Shown here piece by piece: positions 10,119 to 19,323 of a stretch of DNA of 64,000 nt. The stretch covers positions 124,001 through 188,000 of the forward strand of contig NZ_CP097759.1 of NCBI RefSeq assembly GCF_023586365.1, given 5' to 3'. The position numbers and the translations under genes are program-made. Source of the stretch: Blochmannia endosymbiont of Camponotus sp. Its GTDB lineage: Bacteria; Pseudomonadota; Gammaproteobacteria; Enterobacterales; Enterobacteriaceae. Numbering within the stretch: position 1 is the first letter of the stretch; the number at the start of each line of letters is the position of its first letter. The notes beneath the pieces are model-generated. The model did no database searches and was not told where the DNA came from. It was given only the letters and a program-made list of their open reading frames with translations.

Positions 10119-11531
10119 TCAAAAATTAATGTTTTTTGAGGTTCTGGGAAACGGAATGACGTCTCTAATATTTTTTATTCCTGTTACATATATCATTAAT
10201 CTTTCAAAACCTAACCCGAACCCTGAATGAGGTACTGTTCCGTAGCGTCGCAGATCACGATACCACCAATAATTTTCTTGCGTTAGACGGTTTTCTTGTA
10301 ATCTTTGATCTAACTTTGATAATCTTTCTTCTCTCTGTGAACCTCCAATTATTTCGCCAATCCCGGGAACTAAAATATCCATAGAAGCTACAGTTTTATT
10401 ATCATCGTTTAAACGCATATAGAAGGCTTTGATGTTTTTTGGGGAGTTTTTTATTATTACTGGGGATTTAAAATATTCTTCCGACAGATATTTTTCATGT
10501 TCAGAGAATAAATCTGTTCCCCAATGGATCGGATTATTAAATTTTTTGTTGCATGTTTTTAATAATTTTATTGCTTCAGTATATTCTATATGATTGAATT
10601 TAATCTCAGAGAAATTTTCTAGGATAGAAATAATATTTTTGTTTATTTTTGCAACTAAGTATTTTATATCGTCAGAACGTTTTTCAAGGAGTATTCTGAC
10701 GATATTTTTAAGCAAAGATTCTGCTAAAATGATAATGTCATCTAAAGTCATAAATGCAGCTTCTGGCTCTATCATCCAAAATTCAGATAAATGTCGATTT
10801 GTATTAGAATATTCTGCTCTAAAAGTTGGACCAAAAGTATATACTCTTGATAACGCACAAGCATAAGCTTCTGCATTTAATTGACCTGATACTGTTAAAA
10901 AAGCTTTTTTACCGAAAAAGTCATAGGTATTGTGAGTATGATGTGATTTTTCGTTTGAATTATTTAAAATTTGTTGAGTTTCTGAAGTAGTAGATACACA
11001 GAACATTTTACTGCTTCCTTCAGTGTCGCATGCGGTGATTATAGGGGTAGGAATCCATATAAATTCTTGTTTATGCAAAAAGTTATGAATAGCTTGTGAT
11101 AACGCGTCTCTGATACGAGCAACAGCGCCAATTGTATTAGTACGTGGTCTCAGATGAGAAAATTCACGTAGATATTCCATAGTATGTTTTTTAGCAGTTA
11201 TTGGGTAAGTACTAGGGTCGTCTATCCACCCTAATATTTTAATGTTTTTTGCAATTACTTCAACATGTTGTTTTATACCAATGGATTTCACTAGCATTCC
11301 CACAATTATAACTGAGCAACCGCTAGTTAAACGTAATATTTCATTTTTATAGTTATGTAACTTATTATGCGCAATTATTTGTAATGAGTTGATACATGAA
11401 CCATCGTATAGATCTAGGAAGGAAATTTTAGCTTTAGAATCTCGTCGGGTACGAATCCAACCTTGTATAGTAATTTCAGTATTTTTTGATACATGACCGC
11501 GTAATATATCCGCTACTGATACTACATTCAT
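10119..11531 (-). CDS. asnS: Asparaginyl-tRNA synthetase
   Basis: Class IIb synthetase charging tRNA-Asn. The N-terminal OB-fold anticodon-binding domain (about 1-115, [16 protein letters not shown]) is followed by the class II catalytic core: motif 2 [25 protein letters not shown] and motif 3 [15 protein letters not shown] near the C-terminus. It has 470 residues (E. coli 466). The start ATG aligns with the E. coli start. It is intact despite an AT-rich, Asn/Lys-enriched composition. Confidence 0.97.
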   Translation of the reverse strand: MNVVSVADILRGHVSKNTEITIQGWIRTRRDSKAKISFLDLYDGSCINSLQIIAHNKLHNYKNEILRLTSGCSVIIVGMLVKSIGIKQHVEVIAKNIKILGWIDDPSTYPITAKKHTMEYLREFSHLRPRTNTIGAVARIRDALSQAIHNFLHKQEFIWIPTPIITACDTEGSSKMFCVSTTSETQQILNNSNEKSHHTHNTYDFFGKKAFLTVSGQLNAEAYACALSRVYTFGPTFRAEYSNTNRHLSEFWMIEPEAAFMTLDDIIILAESLLKNIVRILLEKRSDDIKYLVAKINKNIISILENFSEIKFNHIEYTEAIKLLKTCNKKFNNPIHWGTDLFSEHEKYLSEEYFKSPVIIKNSPKNIKAFYMRLNDDNKTVASMDILVPGIGEIIGGSQREERLSKLDQRLQENRLTQENYWWYRDLRRYGTVPHSGFGLGFERLMIYVTGIKNIRDVIPFPRTSKNINF

Positions 11532-11876
11532 TCTATAGTCTCCTAATTTTTAGACTAATAATATTTTACTTTTAGTTATATTATAAATTTTTAACATCAT
11601 ATACTGATAATTATATTTTGAAATAGTATATAGTCTATATATTGCTCATAATTTTTATTTCTTTGAGCACACTCGTGCTTAGATATAGATAACTGTTATA
11701 AATTTAATGCATTTTTTAATCAAAGATATACATTATTATAATAATGCATATTGTTTAGTTGTTGTAATCTATAATAAATAGGTTATTTTATGCGAAATAA
11801 ACTAAATTTTGATGGAGTTAGTTCATATAGAGAAGTTAATACTCAAAAATATTTTCATATTTTATATCTAAATATT
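11532..11876. other. Spacer between fabA and asnS
   Basis: About 345 bp of AT-rich DNA upstream of asnS. I see no coding frame and no strong hairpin; it presumably holds the asnS promoter. Confidence 0.4.
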
Positions 11877-12395
11877 TTAGAATACTGTAGAATTTTTAAA
11901 TAATCCGACTTTTAAATCAGTTGCGGTATAAATTATTTTCCCATCACACAATACTTCACCATCAGCCATTCCCATAATTAGCTTTCTGTTGATGATTCTT
12001 CGAAAATGAATCAAGTAAGTAACTTTTTTAGATGTAGGTAAAATTTGGCCAGTAAATTTAACCTCTTTTACTCCTAAAGCGCGTCCTTTACCTTCTCCTC
12101 CGAGCCAACCGAGGTAAAACCCTACTAATTGCCACATAGCATCCAATCCTAAACATCCCGGCATAACTGGGTCTTTTATAAAATGACAATTAAAAAACCA
12201 CATATCTGATTGAATATCTAATTCTGCTTCTATAAATCCTTTATTATAATTTCCTCCATTTTTAGTCATTTTTATTACTCGATCCATCATCAGCATGTTA
12301 GGAGCGGGCAGCGTAGGTCCGTTTTTTCCAAACAATTCACCTCTACTGGAAGCTAATAGATCTTCTTTTGTATAGTATTCACGTTTATTAAGCAT
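11877..12395 (-). CDS. fabA: 3-hydroxydecanoyl-ACP dehydratase/isomerase
   Basis: FabA dehydrates beta-hydroxyacyl-ACP and isomerises the trans-2-decenoyl product to cis-3, starting unsaturated fatty-acid synthesis. The catalytic His and Asp are in [20 protein letters not shown] start at the ATG at 12395-12393, giving 172 residues, exactly the E. coli length and start ([14 protein letters not shown]). The longer frame from 12449 adds 18 unrelated residues. Its usual partner FabB is not in the window. Confidence 0.96.
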   Translation of the reverse strand: MLNKREYYTKEDLLASSRGELFGKNGPTLPAPNMLMMDRVIKMTKNGGNYNKGFIEAELDIQSDMWFFNCHFIKDPVMPGCLGLDAMWQLVGFYLGWLGGEGKGRALGVKEVKFTGQILPTSKKVTYLIHFRRIINRKLIMGMADGEVLCDGKIIYTATDLKVGLFKNSTVF

Positions 12396-13233
12396 AGTAT
12401 ATCTCATCTTATGAATATATTGCTCATTTCGTACAATATAAAATATCAAACTATTAAATGCGATTGTATTCTGTATGTATATATGTATATGATGAAAAAG
12501 ATTTATTACATTATATATCTAGTGATTTTATAAAATGATTAAATTTTTTGATAAAAAGTTTAAATCATTATGTTTTAACTAGACTCAAAATTGTATGTTC
12601 ATTTTCTAATTTATTCTATTATATTTGTTTTAGCCTGAAAAATATTATTGTTTATTAAATATATATGAATCTATTTGAGTGTGCGCAGTTATATTTGATA
12701 TGTATTATTTTTAATATAACAATGGTTATTTTTTTGATATCAAAATATGATTTTGATGGGGTATGATTTTATAAACATATATTTCCTAAAAAATATCTTT
12801 TTACTAAAGATAATTAAATATATACGTATGCATACGTATATATTATGTTCTATTTAAAAATTAATTTTGTATTAGATGAATGCGAATCTAAATTACAACA
12901 AAATATGTCAATTAGTATTTATTACAATTAAAATATGGCTTAAAATATTTTAAGCACCAATTGATATGTTTGAGTACGCGCTTCTTATAGGTTATGGAGA
13001 GAACAGTTATGGTATGATTGAAAATTAATTACTGCGATTAAATTTTTATTTAAGTTTGATATTAAATAATAGATATGTCTAAAATTTAAGATATTATTGA
13101 AATCAAATGGTTACATTTGATTATAAATATAACCATTCGAAGCAGTATTTAAATACTATCATACTTTGTATGGGAAATATAATATTTTTAATTAATTTGC
13201 ATATACATATAAACAGTTTTTTAGATATATAGA
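12396..13233. other. 0.8-kb spacer upstream of fabA
   Basis: No coding frame seen. It contains a perfect 28-bp palindrome (12817-12844). The fabA promoter should lie near 12400-12600. No FabR- or FadR-like site was recognised. Confidence 0.45.
12817..12844. repeat. Perfect 28-bp palindrome
   Basis: Half-site AATATATACGTATG at 12817-12830 is followed immediately by its exact reverse complement. It has no loop, so it is better suited to a protein-binding site or cruciform than to a terminator. It lies about 420 bp upstream of fabA. Confidence 0.55.
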
Positions 13234-13551
13234 TTAATTTCTTAATCTTGGTGTTTGCAGTTGTAAACGAATAGATTCAGAAAGCTCATCTAAAGTTGTT
13301 TGTTCCGGATGTGTTAGTATGTTTTCATACCCTAGTTGTACTTCTGCTAAGTAAGTATGCATGGGTTTTCCTTCTTCATCTTCCATAACAACATGATACC
13401 AGGGAGATTTGCGTAGGGTGTCGTTTTTTGTAATTTCATCTAATGTAGGTTTTTCAAGAGAATATTCTGGATCTATATCTATTATTACTCCCAAGTACCC
13501 TAATAATTTATGTCGTACTTGTTGTCCTATTCCAAATTTGCTAGCTATCAT
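13234..13551 (-). CDS. hspQ: HspQ, hemimethylated-DNA-binding/heat-shock family protein
   Basis: Orthologue of E. coli YccV/HspQ, described as a heat-inducible regulator of DnaA stability and an adaptor/substrate of Lon. It has 105 residues, the family length. [39 protein letters not shown] and YLAEVQL are conserved. It lies next to tusE (yccK), as in the E. coli yccK-yccV neighbourhood. Retention of such a small regulatory protein is notable in a reduced genome. Confidence 0.93.
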   Translation of the reverse strand: MIASKFGIGQQVRHKLLGYLGVIIDIDPEYSLEKPTLDEITKNDTLRKSPWYHVVMEDEEGKPMHTYLAEVQLGYENILTHPEQTTLDELSESIRLQLQTPRLRN

Positions 13552-13759
13552 AACACCCCTCCCATTAAATATTATCTACTGAAAATAATAGAATAGATAT
13601 GGGATAAGATAATAAAATCAAGTGTAAATTATTATTAAGTAGATTTGATATAAATGAATATTTTTTTCATGTTAAATAAATTTAATAGCCTTCTATTTTA
13701 ATATTAAAAATATTTAGTACAATAATTTGTTATAAATTTAAAAAATTGTGATTATTGTA

Positions 13760-14089
13760 TCATAAACATTTAACGGGCTTAGGAAGACCAGAAATTTTTG
13801 CAATTTTTTGAGCTGCAGATCCTTTTGGAAATAAACGAGCAAGGTATTGACTATTTCCTTTTTCTTTACCGTGTTTAAGCGCTATAGCATTGATTAATAT
13901 TCTAATTTTTGGTAGCGAATTAAATTCCATATAAAATTTTCGTGCAAAATATATAATTTCCCAATGTATTGTATTCAGTGTAATTCCTTCTAATTTAGCG
14001 ATATTCCTTGCAATGTCTTCATTCCAATCTTCAAGGTGAATTAAATATCCTTGTGTATCAACATTAGCATTAATTTGGCTATATTTCAT
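13760..14089 (-). CDS. tusE: Sulfur-relay protein TusE
   Basis: TusE takes persulfide sulfur from TusD in the TusBCD complex and hands it to MnmA for 2-thiolation of U34 in tRNA-Lys, -Glu and -Gln. It has 109 residues, the family length, and the C-terminal GLPKPVKCL carries the sulfur-accepting cysteine as the penultimate residue. WNEDIARNIAKLEGI is also typical. The partner mnmA is encoded at 39739-40851; TusABCD must be elsewhere. Confidence 0.94.
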   Translation of the reverse strand: MKYSQINANVDTQGYLIHLEDWNEDIARNIAKLEGITLNTIHWEIIYFARKFYMEFNSLPKIRILINAIALKHGKEKGNSQYLARLFPKGSAAQKIAKISGLPKPVKCL

Positions 14090-14421
14090 AGGTTTAGTCC
14101 TGAATTACTTAATAAATTTATTATTATTAAATAATAATAATGTGTGGAAACTAAAAATGGTGTTTAAGTTTATATACAATCAAAATTGTATTAGCTATGA
14201 GTACGTATATTTATAGTAATATAATATCCTACTTGATATAGGTTAATAATGTCACTAAATGTGGTCTTTTGTTTATAGGAATTATTTTTTTATAATTCAG
14301 TATTGATTTCAGTATTAAATTAATAATTTAAACCATTTAAGTTTTTATTATACGTAAAAGTATAATGTATTTATTGTATGCACTAAAAATGATAAAATAA
14401 TTATATTGTTTTAAATCTTAT
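14090..14421. other. Spacer between tusE and tRNA-Ser
   Basis: About 330 bp of AT-rich DNA holding divergent promoters for tusE (minus) and tRNA-Ser (plus). No other feature was recognised. Confidence 0.35.
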
Positions 14422-14506
14422 GGAGGAGTGGCCGAGTGGTTTAAGGCGCCGGTCTTGAAAATCGGTAATGCCAAAGCATTCTAGAGTTCGAATCTCTACT
14501 CCTCCG
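14422..14506 (+). tRNA. serT: tRNA-Ser (UGA)
   Basis: The acceptor arms GGAGGAG (14422-14428) and CTCCTCC (14499-14505) pair fully, with discriminator G. The anticodon TGA is in CTTGAAA, and a long class II variable arm and the T-arm AGTTCGAAT are present. The 3' CCA is not encoded. Confidence 0.97.
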
Positions 14507-14798
14507 GATATTTAAAGTATAGTGATTATTTTTTCGTACTGATGGAATGTGATAAAACCAAGATTTTTTATTATTTTTAAAAATTGTATAAGCAATATAC
14601 TTCTTAAAAAGTAGTTATTTTGATAATTAATATATAGTTTTTCATTATCCTGTTTAAGGACGTGGGTTTAGAAGTGGTTATTAAAGTTTTTTGATCTAAT
14701 ACTTCAGTTATTTTGTAGATATATATTTATGTTAAACATTTTAAAAGATTCTTCTAATTTACTGAAAATGTTAGTGGATATTGCAGTGTTTAATTGAT

Positions 14799-14872
14799 TG
14801 GGTCGTGTAGGATTTGAACCTACAACCAATTGATTAAGAGTCAACTGCTCTGCCATATTGAGCTAACGACCC
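14799..14872 (-). tRNA. tRNA-Lys with CUU anticodon
   Basis: The minus-strand sequence begins GGGTCGTTAGCTCA and ends with ACGACCCA. It is very similar to E. coli tRNA-Lys throughout, including TTGAC..TCAAT in the anticodon stem. The anticodon loop reads CTCTTAA, so the anticodon is CTT rather than TTT. The D-loop is one base longer than in E. coli. CCA is not encoded. CUU would read AAG but not AAA; a second tRNA-Lys (UUU) is expected elsewhere. Confidence 0.9.
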
Positions 14873-15370
14873 AACTATACTTTAAAGATATGATACCATG
14901 TTAGTAACTAAATTGAATTTTTGATTATTTATTATTTATATATTATTATGATTATTATGTGTAATTGGTTATTTAATGGGCTAAAGACAGCTCAATTAAT
15001 TATAAGTAAGTCATAGATATTGTATTAGCAGTAGTGGAGGATTGTTGTTCTTAATATTTTATTATATTACATAGTAATAGAGCAAATTGATGATTATGTA
15101 TTTTATAAATATTTATAATGTGAGGTTGCAACGATGTAGTTTATTAAATGAATTGATACTATATTTTAGTCTTATGCTATAAGAATATTGATTATAAGCT
15201 AAATGAGTGGTAGTTTATCTAATTAATAAATTTTTTGATTATATTAATAGCGAATAGTGTATTGTGTGAGTTTTTTTGATAAACATAAGGGATGGAGTGT
15301 ATATTTGTAAAGTTGTAGTACTTTCAAGAGTTACGTCCTAATTTTTGTTAAATTAATTGTTTTTGTTATT
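14873..15370. other. Spacer upstream of pgsA
   Basis: About 500 bp without a recognisable gene. In E. coli uvrC lies directly upstream of pgsA; no uvrC remnant could be recognised here. Confidence 0.4.
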
Positions 15371-15922
15371 ATGGATTGTATTAATATACCAACATATCTT
15401 ACTTTATTGCGTGTTATCATGGTGCCATTTTTTACGGTAATATTTTATTTGCCTGTAAAGTGGGCGCCGATGACATGTACCATTATGTTTTTTGTTGCGG
15501 CTATTACGGATTGGTTTGATGGATTTTTGGCTCGTCGTTGGAAACAAACTACTAACTTTGGTAAATTTTTAGATCCAGTAGCAGATAAAGTTATGATAGT
15601 TGCAGCGCTTGTTTTAATAGCTGAGCATTTTCATGCATGGTGGATCACATTGCCAGCATCTATTATAATTATTCGTGAAATGATTATATTAGCATTACGT
15701 GAATGGGTTGCTGCTATTGGTAGTCGTAATGAAATTGGGGTTTTATGGATTAGTAAAATTAAAACATTTGTACAAATGTTGGCTTTAACTGCATTACTGT
15801 GGAACTCGGATGAATGGATAGTAATTATAGGTATTGTTGCTTTATACGTTTCAGTGTTATTAACATTTTGGTCTATGTGCCTTTATTTATATATTGTGCG
15901 ATATGATTTGTTTAATTATTGA
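15371..15922 (+). CDS. pgsA: CDP-diacylglycerol-glycerol-3-phosphate 3-phosphatidyltransferase
   Basis: Integral membrane enzyme making phosphatidylglycerophosphate, the committed step to phosphatidylglycerol and cardiolipin. The CDP-alcohol phosphotransferase motif D-G-x2-A-R-x8-G-x3-D-x3-D is intact in [19 protein letters not shown] plus PVAD (about residues 51-73). Four or more hydrophobic helices follow. It has 183 residues, as in E. coli. It lies upstream of tRNA-Cys and tRNA-Leu, matching the E. coli pgsA-glyW-cysT-leuZ order with glyW missing. Confidence 0.96.
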   Translation: MDCINIPTYLTLLRVIMVPFFTVIFYLPVKWAPMTCTIMFFVAAITDWFDGFLARRWKQTTNFGKFLDPVADKVMIVAALVLIAEHFHAWWITLPASIIIIREMIILALREWVAAIGSRNEIGVLWISKIKTFVQMLALTALLWNSDEWIVIIGIVALYVSVLLTFWSMCLYLYIVRYDLFNY

Positions 15923-16349
15923 TTTTTATTTATATAGATTATAATTTTAAGACGAGAATTTAATTATATTTGTTTGAAAACTAGATAGCATATCAATGCT
16001 ATCATCTATTAATAGATGTAGGTTGTTTATGTAAATTTGTATGTATTTAAACATTGAATACATACTACATAAGTAGTAAGCATATATTTATTTAAAGATA
16101 CAAATATAATTTGATATAGATCTCAAACATCAATATTATATTCATCATTTTGATGTTTGAGATCTATATCGTGTAGGAGCTATATATTTTTTAAATAAAA
16201 GGATAGTTTGTTAATCGTTGTAGATTTATTATTTTTAAATTAATCAGTAACAAATTTAAATTGTTAGTGAAGAATACATGATTAAAATGTGGTTATGTTG
16301 ATAAGGTTATGTATGGGGTTGTTACATATTTGATTAACGTTGTTTATGA
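15923..16349. other. Spacer pgsA to tRNA-Cys with a 20-bp hairpin
   Basis: About 430 bp without a gene. It carries the long perfect inverted repeat at 16113-16170. The E. coli glyW gene expected here was not found. Confidence 0.5.
16113..16170. repeat. Perfect 20-bp inverted repeat, 18-nt loop
   Basis: Arms 16113-16132 and 16151-16170 (GATATAGATCTCAAACATCA and its exact reverse complement) flank an AT-rich 18-nt loop. It lies about 190 bp after pgsA and 180 bp before tRNA-Cys. A T-run follows only about 18 bases later, so it is not a classic terminator. It could be an RNase III-type processing stem for the pgsA-tRNA transcript. Confidence 0.7.
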
Positions 16350-16420
16350 GGCGCGTTGGCAGAATGGTTATGCATCGGATTGCAAATCCGTATATCTCGG
16401 TTCAATTCCGAGACGCGTCT
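16350..16420 (+). tRNA. cysT: tRNA-Cys (GCA)
   Basis: Acceptor GGCGCGT pairs with ACGCGTC (one G-U), with discriminator U as expected for tRNA-Cys. The anticodon GCA is in TTGCAAA and the T-arm is GGTTCAATTCC. CCA is not encoded. It lies 14 bp before tRNA-Leu and was probably cotranscribed with it. Confidence 0.97.
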
Positions 16421-16434
16421 TTTTATTCTAAATA

Positions 16435-16516
16435 GCCCGGGTGGTGGAATTGGTAGACACAAGGGACTTAAAATCCCTCAGCTTTGACTGTACGAGTTCA
16501 AATCTCGTCCCGGGTA
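16435..16516 (+). tRNA. leuZ: tRNA-Leu (UAA)
   Basis: Acceptor GCCCGGG pairs with CCCGGGT, with discriminator A. The anticodon TAA is in CTTAAAA and a class II variable arm is present. It is closely similar to E. coli leuZ and in the same position after cysT. CCA is not encoded. Confidence 0.97.
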
Positions 16517-16668
16517 GTTTGCTGTAATTCTTCTGTCTGTGATAAAAATTTTTTTAAATATTAAAAATGGTTTTTATTTAAAAATAAATTGACTTAATGA
16601 TTGTTAATATGTGTTTAAAGTAGCAATGCCATTATATTTAAGAATGGGTGGTTGGTTGTTTGTAATAG

Positions 16669-17617
16669 TTATTTGTTTTTATTGTTAGTGAGTTTTCGCG
16701 TGATGTTTGTCGGTATACCGGAACGATCTTTTAACGCTTTGTTAATTATTTCATAATCTACATTGGAATCATTTATTAATGTAGATCGTATTTGTTGTTC
16801 TAAGTGCGCTATTATCGATGCTTCTGACTGTTTTTTCTCTTTGTTACAAGACAACGGATTATGAATTTCTAAATACCGCATACCGTTTTTTTCAACAGTA
16901 CTTTTTACAGGTTCATTTATAAATTGCACTTTAGTGCCGACGGGGACAATGTTAAATAAGTATTCAATATCTGCAGGACGTAATCTTATACAGCCGCGGG
17001 TTATTCTCAGGCCAATTCCAAAATTGCTATTGGTGCCGTGGATTGCGTAATTTTTTTCTAAGTATAAAGCATACAGTCCCATAGGGTTATTAGATCCAGC
17101 CGGAAATATGGTAGGTAAAATTTCTCCATGTTTAATGTATTCATCACGCATACTTTTGGTAGGGGTCCAAATGGGATTTTTTTTTATGTGTTATTGATGT
17201 TATCCAATGTGATGGCGTTGCATTTCTAACGGTCCCGATAGCTATCGGCAACACAATTACGGTATTTTTTTTTTCAGGATAATAGTATAATCGCATTTCA
17301 GCGTTGTTAATAACAATGCCTGAATGAGGCGTATTTGGTAAAATTAATTGATGTGGAATTATTAATCGTTTTTCTGAATCTGGAAGATAGACATCGACGT
17401 CGGGATTAGCTTCTAACATGTTGCTTATTCCTACTTGAAATTGTGCAGAAAAATATTCAAGAGAATATGTATTGTTTTTAGGTGTGACAATTTCTATATT
17501 CTCGCCTATTAGTCTGTCATTGTTATCGGGTAATGTATAAACAGTAGCAGAAGCAAAATAATGATATAAACCAGCAATAAAAAATATTATTTTATAAAAA
17601 TATATTTTTGTACTCAT
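16669..17617 (-). pseudogene. ldtB: L,D-transpeptidase (LdtB/YbiS) interrupted by a poly(A) frameshift
   Basis: Periplasmic L,D-transpeptidase that in E. coli attaches Braun lipoprotein to peptidoglycan. The N-terminal frame (17617-17144) has a signal peptide, a LysM-like region and EMRLYYYPEKKNTVIVLPIAIG. The C-terminal frame (17151-16669) has NNPMGLYALY, the catalytic HGTNSNFGIGLR...GCIRLR and the family end. They join if one A is dropped from the nine-A coding-strand run at 17177-17185, restoring KKNPIWTP and a protein of about 315 residues (E. coli YbiS 306). YbiS is the closest paralogue from memory. It may be a pseudogene, a slippage-rescued gene or a sequencing error. Confidence 0.85.
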
Positions 17618-17995
17618 ATTTATTTATATTGTTTAAAAATTTATGTTTTGGTTATTTTTATATATGATTAATAGCGTTGTAAAAATTATTTTAAAAAATT
17701 TTTAAGAACGTTTAATTAAAACTTATAATCAATCAACGTGATTCTTCATCATATCAAAAAATTGTATGAAATTGCAGCAGTATATAATAATTTAATTTTT
17801 ATTAATTTTAAAAAATGATTTCTTAGTTAAAGAAAAACATTTTGAGTATAATGTGATTTAATAATATTTAATATGAAATAAAATGAATAGATTACGCATA
17901 TTTGTTCGTATCTGCATTTGTACCAATAATAATTTACATAATATGATTAATTTTATTGGCCTGCAACCAGTCGTTTTGATTTTGTTTTTGTTTAA
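17618..17995. other. Spacer between ldtB and lpxL
   Basis: About 380 bp of AT-rich DNA upstream of ldtB and downstream of lpxL (both minus). No coding frame or convincing hairpin was recognised. Confidence 0.35.
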
Positions 17996-18919
17996 TTAAT
18001 ATAAAGAAGATTCTCCAGGCGGACGGGTTTTAAATCGACGATGTAGCCACATATATTGGTCAGGGGCTAGTAAGATTACTTGTTCGATTACTTTATTAAT
18101 GTGTTTGATCATATCGATATTTGTGTCTAAAGGTATTTCATCTTGTTTATTTGGCAAAATTAGCAGTTCATATCCAAGAACATTAGGTAATCTGCGTGCC
18201 ACAAAAGGAACAATTGCAGGTTTAGCTATTTTTGTGAGTATATAAGTACCAATAGTACTCGCTGCATTTGACACTGCGAATAAGGGGGCAAATACACTGT
18301 TTTTATATCCGTAATCATGATCTGGTGCATACCAAACAATTTCCCCGTGTTGTAAAGCTTTAATCATGCCTTTAATATTAGTACGATCCAACATTGTTTT
18401 ATTCGATCTTAATCGGCCCTTAGTTTGTAACCAGTTTAATAATGGATTATCATTAGGACGGTAGACACCAATACCTGGATTCAGCATACCTAAAATTCGA
18501 GCACCTAATTCTAAGGTGAAAAAATGCACCCCAATCAATAATATGCCTTGATTTTTTTTTCGTGCTTGGGTTATGCTATCTAGCCCATTAATTTTAAACC
18601 AGCGTTTAATTCTATGTTCTGACCAAAACCAAGCCATTCCAGTTTCAAATATCCCCATACCTATGGATTCACAATTTTTGTTGAACAAATCTTGTTGTTC
18701 TTGATTTGGTAAATTAGGAAAACAGAGTTCTAAGTTTCTACGAATAATACGCATGCGATTTATCATAAAATATTTTGTAATACGACCAATTCTAGTACCA
18801 AGATAGTGTATGATAGGATAAGGGAGTAATACTAAAATATATAATGTTCCTATACCTATCCAAATTAACCAAAATCGTGGGCGCAAGAAAGAGTAATTAA
18901 AAACCGGAAGTTTATTCAT
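17996..18919 (-). CDS. lpxL: Lipid A biosynthesis lauroyltransferase
   Basis: LpxL (HtrB) adds the first secondary acyl chain, laurate in E. coli, to Kdo2-lipid IVA at the inner face of the cytoplasmic membrane. It has 307 residues (E. coli 306). An N-terminal membrane anchor (about 15-35) is followed by the catalytic H-x4-E in GVHFFTLELGAR, then YRPNDNPL, APDHDYG and the closing MWLHRRFKTRPPG. Together with lpxK and msbA here it indicates retained hexa- or penta-acylated lipid A. Confidence 0.96.
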   Translation of the reverse strand: MNKLPVFNYSFLRPRFWLIWIGIGTLYILVLLPYPIIHYLGTRIGRITKYFMINRMRIIRRNLELCFPNLPNQEQQDLFNKNCESIGMGIFETGMAWFWSEHRIKRWFKINGLDSITQARKKNQGILLIGVHFFTLELGARILGMLNPGIGVYRPNDNPLLNWLQTKGRLRSNKTMLDRTNIKGMIKALQHGEIVWYAPDHDYGYKNSVFAPLFAVSNAASTIGTYILTKIAKPAIVPFVARRLPNVLGYELLILPNKQDEIPLDTNIDMIKHINKVIEQVILLAPDQYMWLHRRFKTRPPGESSLY

Positions 18920-19323
18920 ACGTAGTTAACATCATATAAACGACACAATAAAAATGTATTAGCATATATTACAATATATATTGTGATAATAATATATATT
19001 TTAGGAATCTATTTTCACAAAATTGCACATACATACACTTGATAATAGCATATCTTAAATGCTTTGAGTAATTTTGTAGCGAATAAAATTTTTAAAATTA
19101 GGTATATAGGTTTATGTATGATAAAATATATTTATGTTAATTGGTTATTTCTTTAGATATTGCATAGCTTAAACATCAAAGTATGATTTATAAATTTATT
19201 TTATTAAAAACTAAAGAACTAATTTTTATTTTTAGATTCTATTTTAGACATATGAAAGATATGTATATGTAATGAATTTTCGAAGTTATGTTAGCGCTAT
19301 ATCACATTTATTTCGTAATATTA
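18920..19323. other. Spacer between lpxL and rne
   Basis: About 400 bp of AT-rich DNA, upstream of lpxL and downstream of rne. No gene and no clear rne terminator were recognised. Confidence 0.35.
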
